Shown piece after piece: positions 34,782 through 44,524 of a stretch of DNA of 64,000 bases. Position numbers and translations under genes: made by a program. The notes under the pieces are model-generated. The model did no database searches. It saw only the letters and a list, made by a program, of their open reading frames with translations, and had not been told where the DNA came from. Each line of letters opens with the position of its first letter. The first letter of the stretch is position 1. Origin of the DNA: Amycolatopsis jejuensis (GTDB lineage: Bacteria; Actinomycetota; Actinomycetes; Mycobacteriales; Pseudonocardiaceae); NCBI RefSeq assembly GCF_000717335.1, contig NZ_JNYZ01000001.1, forward strand, positions 186,001-250,000. Direction: 5' to 3'.

Positions 34782-35719
34782 TCTCCCCGCTGCGCTGGTG
34801 GCTGCGCCGGGCAGGGCTCGGTGCCGTCGTCCTGTGGGGCGCGGCCACCCTGTCCTTCCTCGGGCTGCATCTCGTGAAGGGCGATCCGGCACGGGTCATC
34901 GCGGGCACCGGCGTGCTGAGCGGCGCGTCCCCGCAGCTGCTGGCGCGGATCAGCAAGGAGTACGGATTCGACCAGCCGCTGATCGTCCAGTACGGCCGGT
35001 TCCTCGGCCGGCTCGTGACCGGGGACCTCGGCACGTCGTACCAGCGGAACCAGCCGGTCTCGACGGTCATCGCCGAGCAGCTCGGCCCGACCGTCTCCCT
35101 GGCGGCCGGTGCCGCGGTCCTCGGCTTCGGCCTGGCGCTCGCGCTGGCCGTGAGCACCGCGGGACGCCCGCGAGCCCGGGCGATCTTCTCGACGCTCGAA
35201 CTCGCGCTCGTCTCGACCCCCGGCTTCTGGATCGGCATGCTCCTGCTGACCGTCTTCTCGTTCCGGCTGCACTGGTTTCCGGTGCTGGGCAACGACGGCA
35301 TCGGCGCGCTGATCCTCCCGTGGGTGACGCTGGCCCTGCCCATCGCCGGCACCCTCGCCCTCGTCATGCGCGACGGCCTCGAACGTGCGCTCGACGAGCC
35401 GTTCGCCCTGACCGTGCGCGCTCGCGGGGCCACCGCAACCAAGCTGCGGCTGCGGCACGCCCTCCGGCACGCGCTGCTGCCGGTGCTCACCCTGTCCGGC
35501 TGGACGCTGGGCACCCTGCTCGGCGGCGTGGTCGTAGTCGAAACGGTATTCGCCCGCGGCGGCATCGGACAGGTCGCAGTCACAGCGGTCACCGGCCGCG
35601 ACCTCCCCGTCGTGACGGGGGTCGTCCTGGTCGCCACCACGGCCTTCGTCGTGATCAACACCGGTCTTGATGCGCTGTATCGCGTCGTCGACCCCCGGCT
35701 CCGGGAGGGACCAGCGTGA
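34778..35719 (+). CDS. ABC transporter permease (DppB-like)
   Basis: A 313-residue membrane permease with about six hydrophobic helices. The EAA loop follows MRDGLERALDEPFALTVRARGATATKLRLRHALRHALLPVLT, the DppB-type consensus (RARG at its core). N-terminal GDPAR and LLVQYGRFLGRLVTGDLGTSY-like motifs are standard for this family. GTG at 34778 overlaps the binding-protein stop by 4 nt; its stop overlaps the second permease by 4 nt. Confidence 0.93.
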   Translation: MISPLRWWLRRAGLGAVVLWGAATLSFLGLHLVKGDPARVIAGTGVLSGASPQLLARISKEYGFDQPLIVQYGRFLGRLVTGDLGTSYQRNQPVSTVIAEQLGPTVSLAAGAAVLGFGLALALAVSTAGRPRARAIFSTLELALVSTPGFWIGMLLLTVFSFRLHWFPVLGNDGIGALILPWVTLALPIAGTLALVMRDGLERALDEPFALTVRARGATATKLRLRHALRHALLPVLTLSGWTLGTLLGGVVVVETVFARGGIGQVAVTAVTGRDLPVVTGVVLVATTAFVVINTGLDALYRVVDPRLREGPA

Positions 35720-36551
35720 CCGCCACCACCGGGCTCCCCCCGACAACCAGCGCGCGACGCCTCGCCCCGGCACTCGCCGTCCTGTTCCTCGTACTGGTCG
35801 TCCTGGCCGCCGCCTTCCCGGACCTCTTGGCGGGCCACGCCGACGGGGTAGACCCGCTAAACGCCTTGCGCGGCCCGGGTGCCGGTCATCTCTTCGGTAC
35901 CGACCAGCTGGGGCGCGACATCTTCACCCGCGTGATCCACGGAGCACGCGCGTCACTCGCGCTGGGCATCGGCGCCACCGCGCTGGCGGCGGCCGCGGGG
36001 ATCGCCTGGGGGCTGGTCGCGGGGCTCGGCGGGCGGTTCGCCGACGAGACCGCCATGCGGGCCGCCGACGTCTTCATGTCCGTGCCCCCGGTCCTCCTGG
36101 CGCTCTTGGTCGTCGCCATCCTCGGGGCGGGCGGGCCGAGCGTCGCGGTGGCCATTGCGGTGTCGCTCGCGCCGGGATTCGCCCGGATCGTGCGGGTGCA
36201 GACGCTGGTCGTCAAGGAGGCCGGGTACGTCCGGGCGGCCACCGCGCTCGGCCTGCGCCGCCGGGAAATCATCGGGCGCCACATCGTGCCCAACGTGCTG
36301 CCGCCGATGCTGGTGCTCGCCACCATGAACGTCGGCCAGTCCATCATCGCCGGTGCGTCGCTGAGCTTTCTCGGGCTCGGGCCGCAGCAATCGTCGGAGG
36401 AATGGGGATCGCTGCTCGCGCAGGCCCGTGACTACCTCCAGGACGCGTGGGCGCCTGCTGTGTTCCCCGGGCTGGCGATCACGCTGACCGTGATCAGTAT
36501 CAGCGTGGCCGGCCGGGCCGTCCAGGCCCGCTTCGAAGGACGAGACGACCG

Positions 36552-36555
<4 letters not shown>
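35716..36555 (+). CDS. ABC transporter permease (DppC-like)
   Basis: A 279-residue second permease. The N-terminal HLFGTDQLGRDIFTRVIHGARASL is diagnostic for DppC/OppC proteins. The EAA region is YVRAATALGLRRREIIGRHIVPNVLPPMLV and the C-terminus carries ASLSFLGLGPQQSSEEWG. It pairs with the upstream DppB-like protein to form the channel. GTG start, 4-nt overlaps at both ends, so the importer genes are strictly coupled. Confidence 0.93.
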
Positions 36556-38371
<1,816 letters not shown>

Positions 38372-38375
<4 letters not shown>

Positions 38376-38902
38376 CAACCGCAACGACAACGGACCCGGC
38401 CGCCGACGCTCCCAAGTGGACGTCCGAAGCCATGAACACGCCCGAGAACACCACCGAGATGGCGCACCGCATCCGGACCGCGCTACGGAGCGGTTTCGAG
38501 ATGTACTCGAGCGTGCACCGCACTCTGTTCGCCCCGGTGATCCAGGTGGCGCTGGCGCACTGGGAGCAGACCCCGGACCAGCACCAGTACCTCGAACTGG
38601 ACCACGACGGCGTCGCCGGAAGCGGCAACTACGGCGCGTTCCTCCGGCGCACCATCCCGGACATCGACGTCGCCGGAACCGCCACCGCCCGCACGGAGGA
38701 GACGCTCGTGGCGGACTACACCATCACCGGCACCCTGCCCGACGGCCCACTGCACCTGCACAGCGAGGCGACTTACACGGTCGAAAACGGCCTGGTGGTG
38801 CGGTACCTCGTGCGCCACGATCCGGCGGAATGGCAGCGGTTCCTCCGCGCCACCGGCAACCCCTACGAAGGGGGCGGCCTCCCGGACGCCGAACTGGACT
38901 GA
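38372..38902 (+). CDS. NTF2-like small protein of unknown function
   Basis: A 176-residue protein co-translated with the importer (ATGA overlap, ribosome site GAGGAGG). Pattern after residue 15 suggests an NTF2/SnoaL-like fold: long N-terminal helix MAHRIRTALRSGFEMYSSVHRTLF, then beta segments (HQYLELDHDG, ETLVADYTITGTL, LHLHSEATYTVENGLVVRYLVRHD). I cannot name an enzyme. A second NTF2-like gene sits beside the other Baeyer-Villiger monooxygenase at 28.5 kb, so both may act on related intermediates. Confidence 0.7.
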
Positions 38903-38905
38903 ACC

Positions 38906-38934
38906 GCGGGGGCGGGCGTGCGGCCCGCCCCCGC
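38906..38934. terminator. Perfect 12-bp bidirectional hairpin
   Basis: GCGGGGGCGGGC (38906-38917) and GCCCGCCCCCGC (38923-38934) are exact inverted copies with a 5-nt loop, filling the 35-bp gap between the importer operon (+) and the convergent monooxygenase (-). It is very stable and suits bidirectional termination, although no U-tract is present. Confidence 0.75.
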
Positions 38935-38937
38935 GCG

Positions 38938-40404
38938 TCATCGGGCCGTCGTGACGTAATCCGCGAGGTCGTCGGCCAGCGTCAAAGCGTCGTACTCGGT
39001 CGGCGGGTACGGGCACTGCGTCACGACGCGGCCCGACGGGGCGCGGAAGTACCGGCTTCCCTCGACCCGCCACGCCTCGACGCGCTCCAGATCGATCGCC
39101 AGCTGCTTGTTGTACGCCGTCACCGCGTCGCTGCTGACCTCGAGCGCCGCCAGGTCGTGTTCGAGGAGGTGGCAGATTTTCCCGACGGCGTAACGGGATT
39201 GGCTCTCCAGCTTGTCGATGATGGAGCCGCCGTTGGTGTTCGGGCCGTAGAGCATGAAGAGGTTGGGGAACCGGTCGAGCGTGATGCCTTTGTAGGCGTA
39301 CGCGCCGTCCTCCCACACGCTCGCCAGGTCCGTACCGTCTCGCCCGGCGACGTCGATCACGGACAGAAAGCGGTGCGCGGCATAGCCGGTCGCCAGGAGG
39401 AGCACGTCGACCCGGTGTGCCCCGGCGGACGTGACGACCTCGTCCGGCCGGACCTCGGCGATCGGGTCGGTCACGAGCCGGACGTGGTCCTGGTTGAAAG
39501 CCGGGTAGTACTCCGACGACAGCAACGTGCGCTGAGCGCCGATCGGCAGCACCGGCGTCAGCTTCTCGCGCATGCGCGGATCACTCACCGCATCGAGGTT
39601 GCCGAGCCCCTTCTCCCGCAGCTCGGCCATGAGCGTGGCGTTGCCGAAGTCGCACAACCGGTCGACGAAGTCGGTACTGGCCACGCGGAGTCCGGCCACA
39701 ATGGACGGATCCGCCCGGCGCTCCGCCCGCACCGCGTCGTCGTACACCTGGTCGTCCTTCGGGAACACCCACTGCGGGGTCCGGTGGAACACCGACAGCT
39801 CGCCGACGACCGGCGCGATCGCCGGGACCAGCTGCACGGCGGAGGCCGCGGCGCCGATCACGCCCACGCTCTTGCCTTCCAGGAACGAAACGTCCGCGTC
39901 GCCGGGCCATTCCGCGGTGTGCACGAGCGGCCCGCCGAAGCTGTCCAGCCCGGGAATCTCCGGCCGGGACGGTTCGTTGAACATGCCCACCGCGCCGATC
40001 ACCGTGCGCGCCCGATAGGTCCCGGCCGCACTCACCACGACCCACTGCGCAGCAGCTTCATCCCACCGCGCGGATTCGACACCGGCGTTCAGCACCACGC
40101 GGTCGGCAACCCCGAAGCGCTGTGCGGCTTCCTCCACATAACGGCACATCTCACTGCGCCGGGCGAAGGCCCGCGACCAGTCGTAGTCCTGGAAGAAACT
40201 GTACGAATAGAGGTCACTCGGGACGTCGCACGCCAGTCCCGGGTAACGGTTGTTGTACCAGGTCCCGCCGATCCCCGCGGACCGCTCCAGGACGACCACA
40301 TCGCGTACACCGCGCTGTTCGAGCATGATCGCTGCGCAGATGCCACCCGGACCGGCTCCGATGATGACGACGTCGTGCACAGCGTCGGGGTTGGTCAGGT
40401 TCAT
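38938..40404 (-). CDS. Baeyer-Villiger-type flavin monooxygenase
   Basis: A 488-residue flavoprotein. FAD motif IGAGPGGI at ~15-22, Baeyer-Villiger fingerprint F156-G-G-P-L-V-H162-T-A-E-W166, and second dinucleotide region VIGAAASAVQ at ~183, where the usual Gly is Ala. Shorter than the 28.9-kb enzyme by ~110 residues. ATG at 40404 has GGAGGAG upstream; the longer frame to 40443 lacks one. It probably oxidises a ketone intermediate, and the esterase encoded just upstream at 40451 (same strand) could hydrolyse the resulting ester or lactone. Confidence 0.9.
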   Translation of the reverse strand: MNLTNPDAVHDVVIIGAGPGGICAAIMLEQRGVRDVVVLERSAGIGGTWYNNRYPGLACDVPSDLYSYSFFQDYDWSRAFARRSEMCRYVEEAAQRFGVADRVVLNAGVESARWDEAAAQWVVVSAAGTYRARTVIGAVGMFNEPSRPEIPGLDSFGGPLVHTAEWPGDADVSFLEGKSVGVIGAAASAVQLVPAIAPVVGELSVFHRTPQWVFPKDDQVYDDAVRAERRADPSIVAGLRVASTDFVDRLCDFGNATLMAELREKGLGNLDAVSDPRMREKLTPVLPIGAQRTLLSSEYYPAFNQDHVRLVTDPIAEVRPDEVVTSAGAHRVDVLLLATGYAAHRFLSVIDVAGRDGTDLASVWEDGAYAYKGITLDRFPNLFMLYGPNTNGGSIIDKLESQSRYAVGKICHLLEHDLAALEVSSDAVTAYNKQLAIDLERVEAWRVEGSRYFRAPSGRVVTQCPYPPTEYDALTLADDLADYVTTAR

Positions 40405-40450
40405 GTGCTCCTCCGGGACCTCGGCGGTTGGGACGGCGGGCAAGTCGGCG

Positions 40451-41398
40451 TTACGCGATCACGCGGCGGAGCCAGGCGATCCGAGCGGCTCGCGCGGCGC
40501 GGCCCAGCTGCGACTCCGGCGCCACGATTTCGAAGCAGTGATAGGCCCCGGGCCACACGTGCAGTTCCGCGGCGCCCCCGGCTTGCCAGATGCGGCTCGC
40601 GTAGTCGGCGACTTCGTCGCGGAACACCTCGGCCGAACCCACATCGAGGTACGCCGGTGGCAGTCCGGCCAGGTCGCGGGCGCGCGCCGGGGCCGCATAC
40701 GCAGGCACGTCCGGTCCACCGCGCCGGTCGCCGAGGAGGGCGGTCCAGCCGGTCCGGTTCGACGTGCGGTCCCACACCCCATCGCCGTCGAGCTCGACGC
40801 TGGAGGGCGTGCGTTCCCGGTCGTCGAGCATGGGACACATCAGCAGCTGGCCGCGCAGAGCCGGACCGTCGGTGTCGCGGACCCGCTGCGCCAGACCGGC
40901 GGCCAGGCCCGCGCCCGCGCTGTGTCCTACGAGCACGATGCGGCTCGGGTCGGCATCGAGTTCACCCGCATGGGCAAGCACCCAGCGGAGACCGGCAAAA
41001 CAGTCCTGCGCGGGAATGGGATCGGGGAATTGCGGTGCAAGGCGGTAGTCGACCGACACCACCAGCGCGCCCAGCTCGACCGCCCACGGCAGCACGAGGT
41101 CCAGGCCGAACACCGCACTGCCCATGATCATCCCGCCGCCGTGCACGAAATAGAGCACCGGCGCTCGCGGCCCCGCCTGGGGCGGACGGGCGACAACGAC
41201 TTCGAGCCCAGCCTCGACCGGGTAGCCGCGCAGGCCCACCCCGAACCGCGCGGAGAGGTCGGCCATCGCCTGTTCAGTCCGCGCGGAGGTTTCCTGCAGG
41301 AGCGGAATGAGGTCCGGGGTGATCGTCGCGGGCAGTTCCGCCCGGGCCAGGTCGAGTGCAGCGCGCAATTCGGGATCCCAATAGGTGGTGTCCGTCAT
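40451..41398 (-). CDS. Alpha/beta hydrolase, hormone-sensitive-lipase (family IV) esterase
   Basis: A 315-residue esterase. HGGG oxyanion motif (FVHGGGMIMGS), nucleophile GHSAGAG, Asp in LDVGSAEVFRDE and His in WPGAYHCFEI form the family IV set. The substrate is likely an ester or lactone from the Baeyer-Villiger reactions. ATG at 41398 overlaps the stop of the RibBA gene by 4 nt, so it is co-translated with a flavin-precursor enzyme, and the 40404 monooxygenase follows 46 bp downstream in the same operon. Confidence 0.9.
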   Translation of the reverse strand: MTDTTYWDPELRAALDLARAELPATITPDLIPLLQETSARTEQAMADLSARFGVGLRGYPVEAGLEVVVARPPQAGPRAPVLYFVHGGGMIMGSAVFGLDLVLPWAVELGALVVSVDYRLAPQFPDPIPAQDCFAGLRWVLAHAGELDADPSRIVLVGHSAGAGLAAGLAQRVRDTDGPALRGQLLMCPMLDDRERTPSSVELDGDGVWDRTSNRTGWTALLGDRRGGPDVPAYAAPARARDLAGLPPAYLDVGSAEVFRDEVADYASRIWQAGGAAELHVWPGAYHCFEIVAPESQLGRAARAARIAWLRRVIA

Positions 41399-42642
41399 GA
41401 CGTCCCGGACAACCGCAGCGTGTGGTCCATGCGATCGCGTTTCGCCACGAGATAAGCGATGTTGGCCGGGGTGGGCGCGGCGGGTACCGGCTCCTGGGCC
41501 ACGACCTCCACACCGGGGCCGGACAATCCGCTCAGCTTGGCCGGGTTGTTGGTCAGAAGGCATACCTCGCGGACTCCGAGGTCCCGCAGAATCCAGGCGG
41601 CGGCAACGTAATCCCGCGCATCGACCGGGAGCCCCAAAGCCAGGTTGGCGTCCACAGTGTCCATGCCACGGTCTTGCAGCGCATACGCCCGCAGCTTCTG
41701 CGCCAGCCCGATGCCCCGGCCCTCATGGCCCCTCAGGTAGACGACCACCCCGCGCCCTGCCTCGGCAATGCGTTCGAGCGAAGCACGCAGCTGTTCCCCG
41801 CAGTCACAACGCTGGGAGCCGAACACGTCCCCGGTCAGGCATTCGGAGTGGACGCGCACGAGGACCGGTGAGCCGTCGGCCCGGCGCTGATCCACGTCGC
41901 CGAGAACGAAAGCGACGTGCTCCAATCCGTCCGGAGTGGACTGGTACGCCACCGCACACCAATCGCGACCGGCCAGCGGTACCCGTCCGGCCGATTCGCG
42001 GCGGACGAGCGATTCACTGCGCCTGCGGTACGCCACCAGGTCAGCAACGGTGATCATCACGAGTCCGTGTGCCGCCGCGAACGAGCGCAGATCGTGCTCG
42101 CGCATCATGGTGCCGTCGTCGTTCGTGAGTTCCGACAGCAGCCCGGCCGGGGCGAGCCCGGCGAGCCGGCACAGGTCGGCCGCGGCCTCGGTGTGCCCCG
42201 GGCGCTGCAGCACTCCCCCGCGCCGGGCCCGCAGCGGGAAAATGTGCCCCGGGCGGGTCAAGTCCGCCGGTTCGGTGGCCGGATCGACCAATGCCCGTAC
42301 GGTCGCCGCGCGATCGGCGCCCGAAACGCCGGTCGTGGTACCGGCGCGCTTGTCGACCGACACGGTGAATGCGGTGCCCCGCGGGTCGGTGGCGGCATTG
42401 GTCATGAGCGGAAGGTCCAGTTCGTCGGCACGTTCCTCGGTGATGGCAACACACACCACCCCGCTCGTGTGGCGGATCATGAAGCCGAGCGCCTCCGGCG
42501 TGGCGAACTCGGCGGCCATGATGAGGTCGCCCTCGTTCTCGCGACCCTCGTCGTCCGCGACGACGATCATCCGCCCCCGTCGCAGTTCCTCGAGGGCGGC
42601 CGCAACGCCGTCCCCGGCCCGGACCCCCGTAACGCCGTCCAT
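41395..42642 (-). CDS. ribBA: Bifunctional 3,4-dihydroxy-2-butanone-4-phosphate synthase / GTP cyclohydrolase II
   Basis: A 415-residue riboflavin biosynthesis enzyme. The RibB half has ADDEGRENEGDLI, IRHTSGVVCVA and FTVSVDKRAGTTTGVS. The RibA half has the zinc site SECLTGDVFGSQRCDCGEQL, and GHEGRGIGLAQKLRAYALQD, LGLPVDARDY and RLLTNNP-like LLTNNPAKL. Both active sites look complete. It would convert ribulose 5-phosphate and GTP into riboflavin precursors. It sits within a catabolic operon with no other rib genes, and no room for an FMN riboswitch (54 bp to the upstream gene). A LacI-type operator lies 45 bp before its start. Confidence 0.93.
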   Translation of the reverse strand: MDGVTGVRAGDGVAAALEELRRGRMIVVADDEGRENEGDLIMAAEFATPEALGFMIRHTSGVVCVAITEERADELDLPLMTNAATDPRGTAFTVSVDKRAGTTTGVSGADRAATVRALVDPATEPADLTRPGHIFPLRARRGGVLQRPGHTEAAADLCRLAGLAPAGLLSELTNDDGTMMREHDLRSFAAAHGLVMITVADLVAYRRRSESLVRRESAGRVPLAGRDWCAVAYQSTPDGLEHVAFVLGDVDQRRADGSPVLVRVHSECLTGDVFGSQRCDCGEQLRASLERIAEAGRGVVVYLRGHEGRGIGLAQKLRAYALQDRGMDTVDANLALGLPVDARDYVAAAWILRDLGVREVCLLTNNPAKLSGLSGPGVEVVAQEPVPAAPTPANIAYLVAKRDRMDHTLRLSGTS

Positions 42643-42686
42643 GGCGAGACCTCGCTGTCTATCCGGAAAAGCTTGTCACCACTGAG

Positions 42687-42702
42687 GGTAAAACGTTTAA
42701 GG
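42687..42702. promoter_or_regulatory. LacI-type operator, site 2
   Basis: GGTAAAACGTTTAAGG matches the right half of CCTTAAACGTTTAAGG exactly and the left half with three changes. It overlaps the stop codon of the acyl-CoA dehydrogenase gene (42697-42699) and lies 45 bp before ribBA, so it could control the ribBA-esterase-monooxygenase run. Confidence 0.55.
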
Positions 42703-43845
42703 CTGGAGCGCAACGAGCTGCCGCGCGATCACGTTCTTCTGGATCTCGTTGGCGCCCTCGCCCACGATGAGCAGTGGCGCGTCGCGGAAGTACCGCTCGA
42801 CGTCGAACTCGGTCGAATAGCCGTAGCCGCCGTGCACGCGCAGGGCGTCGATCGCGACACTCATCGCCGTCTCCGAGGCAAAGAGCTTGGCCATGCCTGC
42901 TTCCATGTCCGACCGCGCGCCCGTGCCGTGGCTGCGCGCAGCCTGCATCGTGAGCGCCCGCGCCGCGTGCAGGCGGGTGGCCATGTCGGCCAGATGATTG
43001 CCGACGGACTGGTGCTGCCAGATCGGACGGCCGAAGGCCTCGCGCTGCTTGCTGTACCGCACGGCGTCGTCAAGGGCGGCCTGACCGAGGCCCACCGAGC
43101 AAGCCGCCACGAGAATGCGGCCGAGTTCGAGCGCGTTCATCATCTGGGCGAAGCCCCGGCCTTCCTCCCCGCCGAGCAACGCCGACCGCGGGGTGCGATA
43201 GTCCGAAAAGGACAGTTCGCTGCTGTCGACGCCCTTGTAGCCGAGCTTGGGCAGCTCGCGCGAGACCTCGAAGCCCGGCCCCGGTTCGATCAGCAGGACG
43301 CTCATCCCGCGGTGGGCAGGCGAGGCGTCCGGATCGGTGCGGCACAGCAACGCGGTGAGCTGGGCGCGGCGGGCGTTGGTGATCCACATCTTGCTGCCGT
43401 TGACGACGTAGTCGCCGCCGTCGCGCCGGGCGGTCGTCCGCAGGGCCTGCAGGTCGGACCCGCCACCCGGTTCGGTGAGTGCCAAGGCCACCCGGATCTC
43501 GCCGGTGGCGAGCCGCGGGAGATACCGGTCCTTCTGCTCCGGGGTCCCGAAGGTCGCGATGAGGTGCGACACCACGGTGTGCCCGCCCATGGCTCCGGAG
43601 AGCGTCATCCACCCGCGGGCCAGTGCCTCCGATACCGCGGCACAGCAGGGCACCGAGACGGGCGTGCCCTGCCATTGCCCGGGGACCGCAAGGCCGAAGA
43701 TCCCCATGTCCTTCATCTGCTCGAACAACGCCGCGGGATACGTGTTGGCGTGCTCCAGTTCCCGGACGACGGGACGGACTTCCCGGTCGACCCAGACCTC
43801 GACCAGTTCGGCGATGGCCCGTTCTTCCTCAGTCAGTTCGAGCAT
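42697..43845 (-). CDS. Acyl-CoA dehydrogenase
   Basis: A 382-residue flavoenzyme. FAD/substrate motifs: VALALTEPGGGSDLQALRTTA and YVVNGSKMWITNA; C-terminal HGGYGYSTEFDVERYFRDAPLLIVGEGANEIQKNVIARQLV. It would introduce the alpha-beta double bond into a CoA thioester. ATG at 43845 has AGGGA upstream and lies inside the end of the VOC gene (17-nt overlap). Likely acts as a homotetramer, in contrast to the paired dehydrogenases at 53.9-56.1 kb. Confidence 0.93.
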   Translation of the reverse strand: MLELTEEERAIAELVEVWVDREVRPVVRELEHANTYPAALFEQMKDMGIFGLAVPGQWQGTPVSVPCCAAVSEALARGWMTLSGAMGGHTVVSHLIATFGTPEQKDRYLPRLATGEIRVALALTEPGGGSDLQALRTTARRDGGDYVVNGSKMWITNARRAQLTALLCRTDPDASPAHRGMSVLLIEPGPGFEVSRELPKLGYKGVDSSELSFSDYRTPRSALLGGEEGRGFAQMMNALELGRILVAACSVGLGQAALDDAVRYSKQREAFGRPIWQHQSVGNHLADMATRLHAARALTMQAARSHGTGARSDMEAGMAKLFASETAMSVAIDALRVHGGYGYSTEFDVERYFRDAPLLIVGEGANEIQKNVIARQLVALQP

Positions 43846-44524
43846 CCGCAGGTCCCTTCGTGATGTCCTCGACGACTTCGATCTCGCCCGATCCGCCGGG
43901 ATCCCGGACGAAAAACCACCAGACGGCCTCGCCGTGCGCGATCGGTTCCGACACGCATTCGAAACCGTCGGCGACCAACTGCGCGTAGGTCGCCTGCGCA
44001 TCATCGACCTGGAACGCCAGGTGGCTGCGCCCGACCGCGGTGACCGGTGGCGCCGCCTGCTCGGCCGTGGCTCGCTCGACCGCGACCGTCACGCCGGGTG
44101 CGGTGAACCTCCCCGCGCTCAGCTCGCGGACGCCGATACTCCGGAGCAGAGCAGACGTCCCCTCGATATCCCGTGCGGTCACCGTGACCGCGGGGCCTTC
44201 CCCGATGGGCGCGGCCGAGACTCCGGGTAGCCGACAATCGGCGCCGCCGGGCAGGATCGGCCAGCGCTGGAACCCGCTGTCTCCTTCGGCGGGTCCGGGA
44301 GTGCCGGTGCCGTCGAGATGCTCGATGAGTTCGAGGGTGTTCGGGCCATTGCCGACGAACGCGACCCGCATGCGGACCGACTCCAGGCCGTTGCCCCGGG
44401 CGGCGTCGGCGCCGGTCAGCTCGAACGCGGGTCCGCCGGTGAACCCGCACGCGGCCAGCCCGGCCCTGGCCCGGCCGAGGTCGGCCACCGAAAGCCCGAA
44501 ATGGTGTACGCCCAGCACTGTCAT
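43829..44524 (-). CDS. Glyoxalase/VOC-superfamily protein
   Basis: A 231-residue protein with two VOC-like units: N-terminal GVHHFGLSVADLGRARAGLAACGF and C-terminal SHLAFQVDDAQATYAQLVADGFECVSEP ... WWFFVRDPGGSGEIEVVED. Metal-binding His (HH near residue 7, H near 169) and Glu (EIEVVE near 218) are present, suggesting a metal enzyme such as an isomerase/epimerase or dioxygenase-like protein. Starts overlap the GMC gene stop by 4 nt. Methylmalonyl-CoA-epimerase-like or lyase activity on a pathway intermediate is possible; not determined. Confidence 0.8.
   Translation of the reverse strand: MTVLGVHHFGLSVADLGRARAGLAACGFTGGPAFELTGADAARGNGLESVRMRVAFVGNGPNTLELIEHLDGTGTPGPAEGDSGFQRWPILPGGADCRLPGVSAAPIGEGPAVTVTARDIEGTSALLRSIGVRELSAGRFTAPGVTVAVERATAEQAAPPVTAVGRSHLAFQVDDAQATYAQLVADGFECVSEPIAHGEAVWWFFVRDPGGSGEIEVVEDITKGPADARTD

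Noticed and set aside
42643..42696. FMN riboswitch before ribBA
   Set aside because: Only 54 bp lie between the genes, too short for an RFN element, and no conserved helices are visible.
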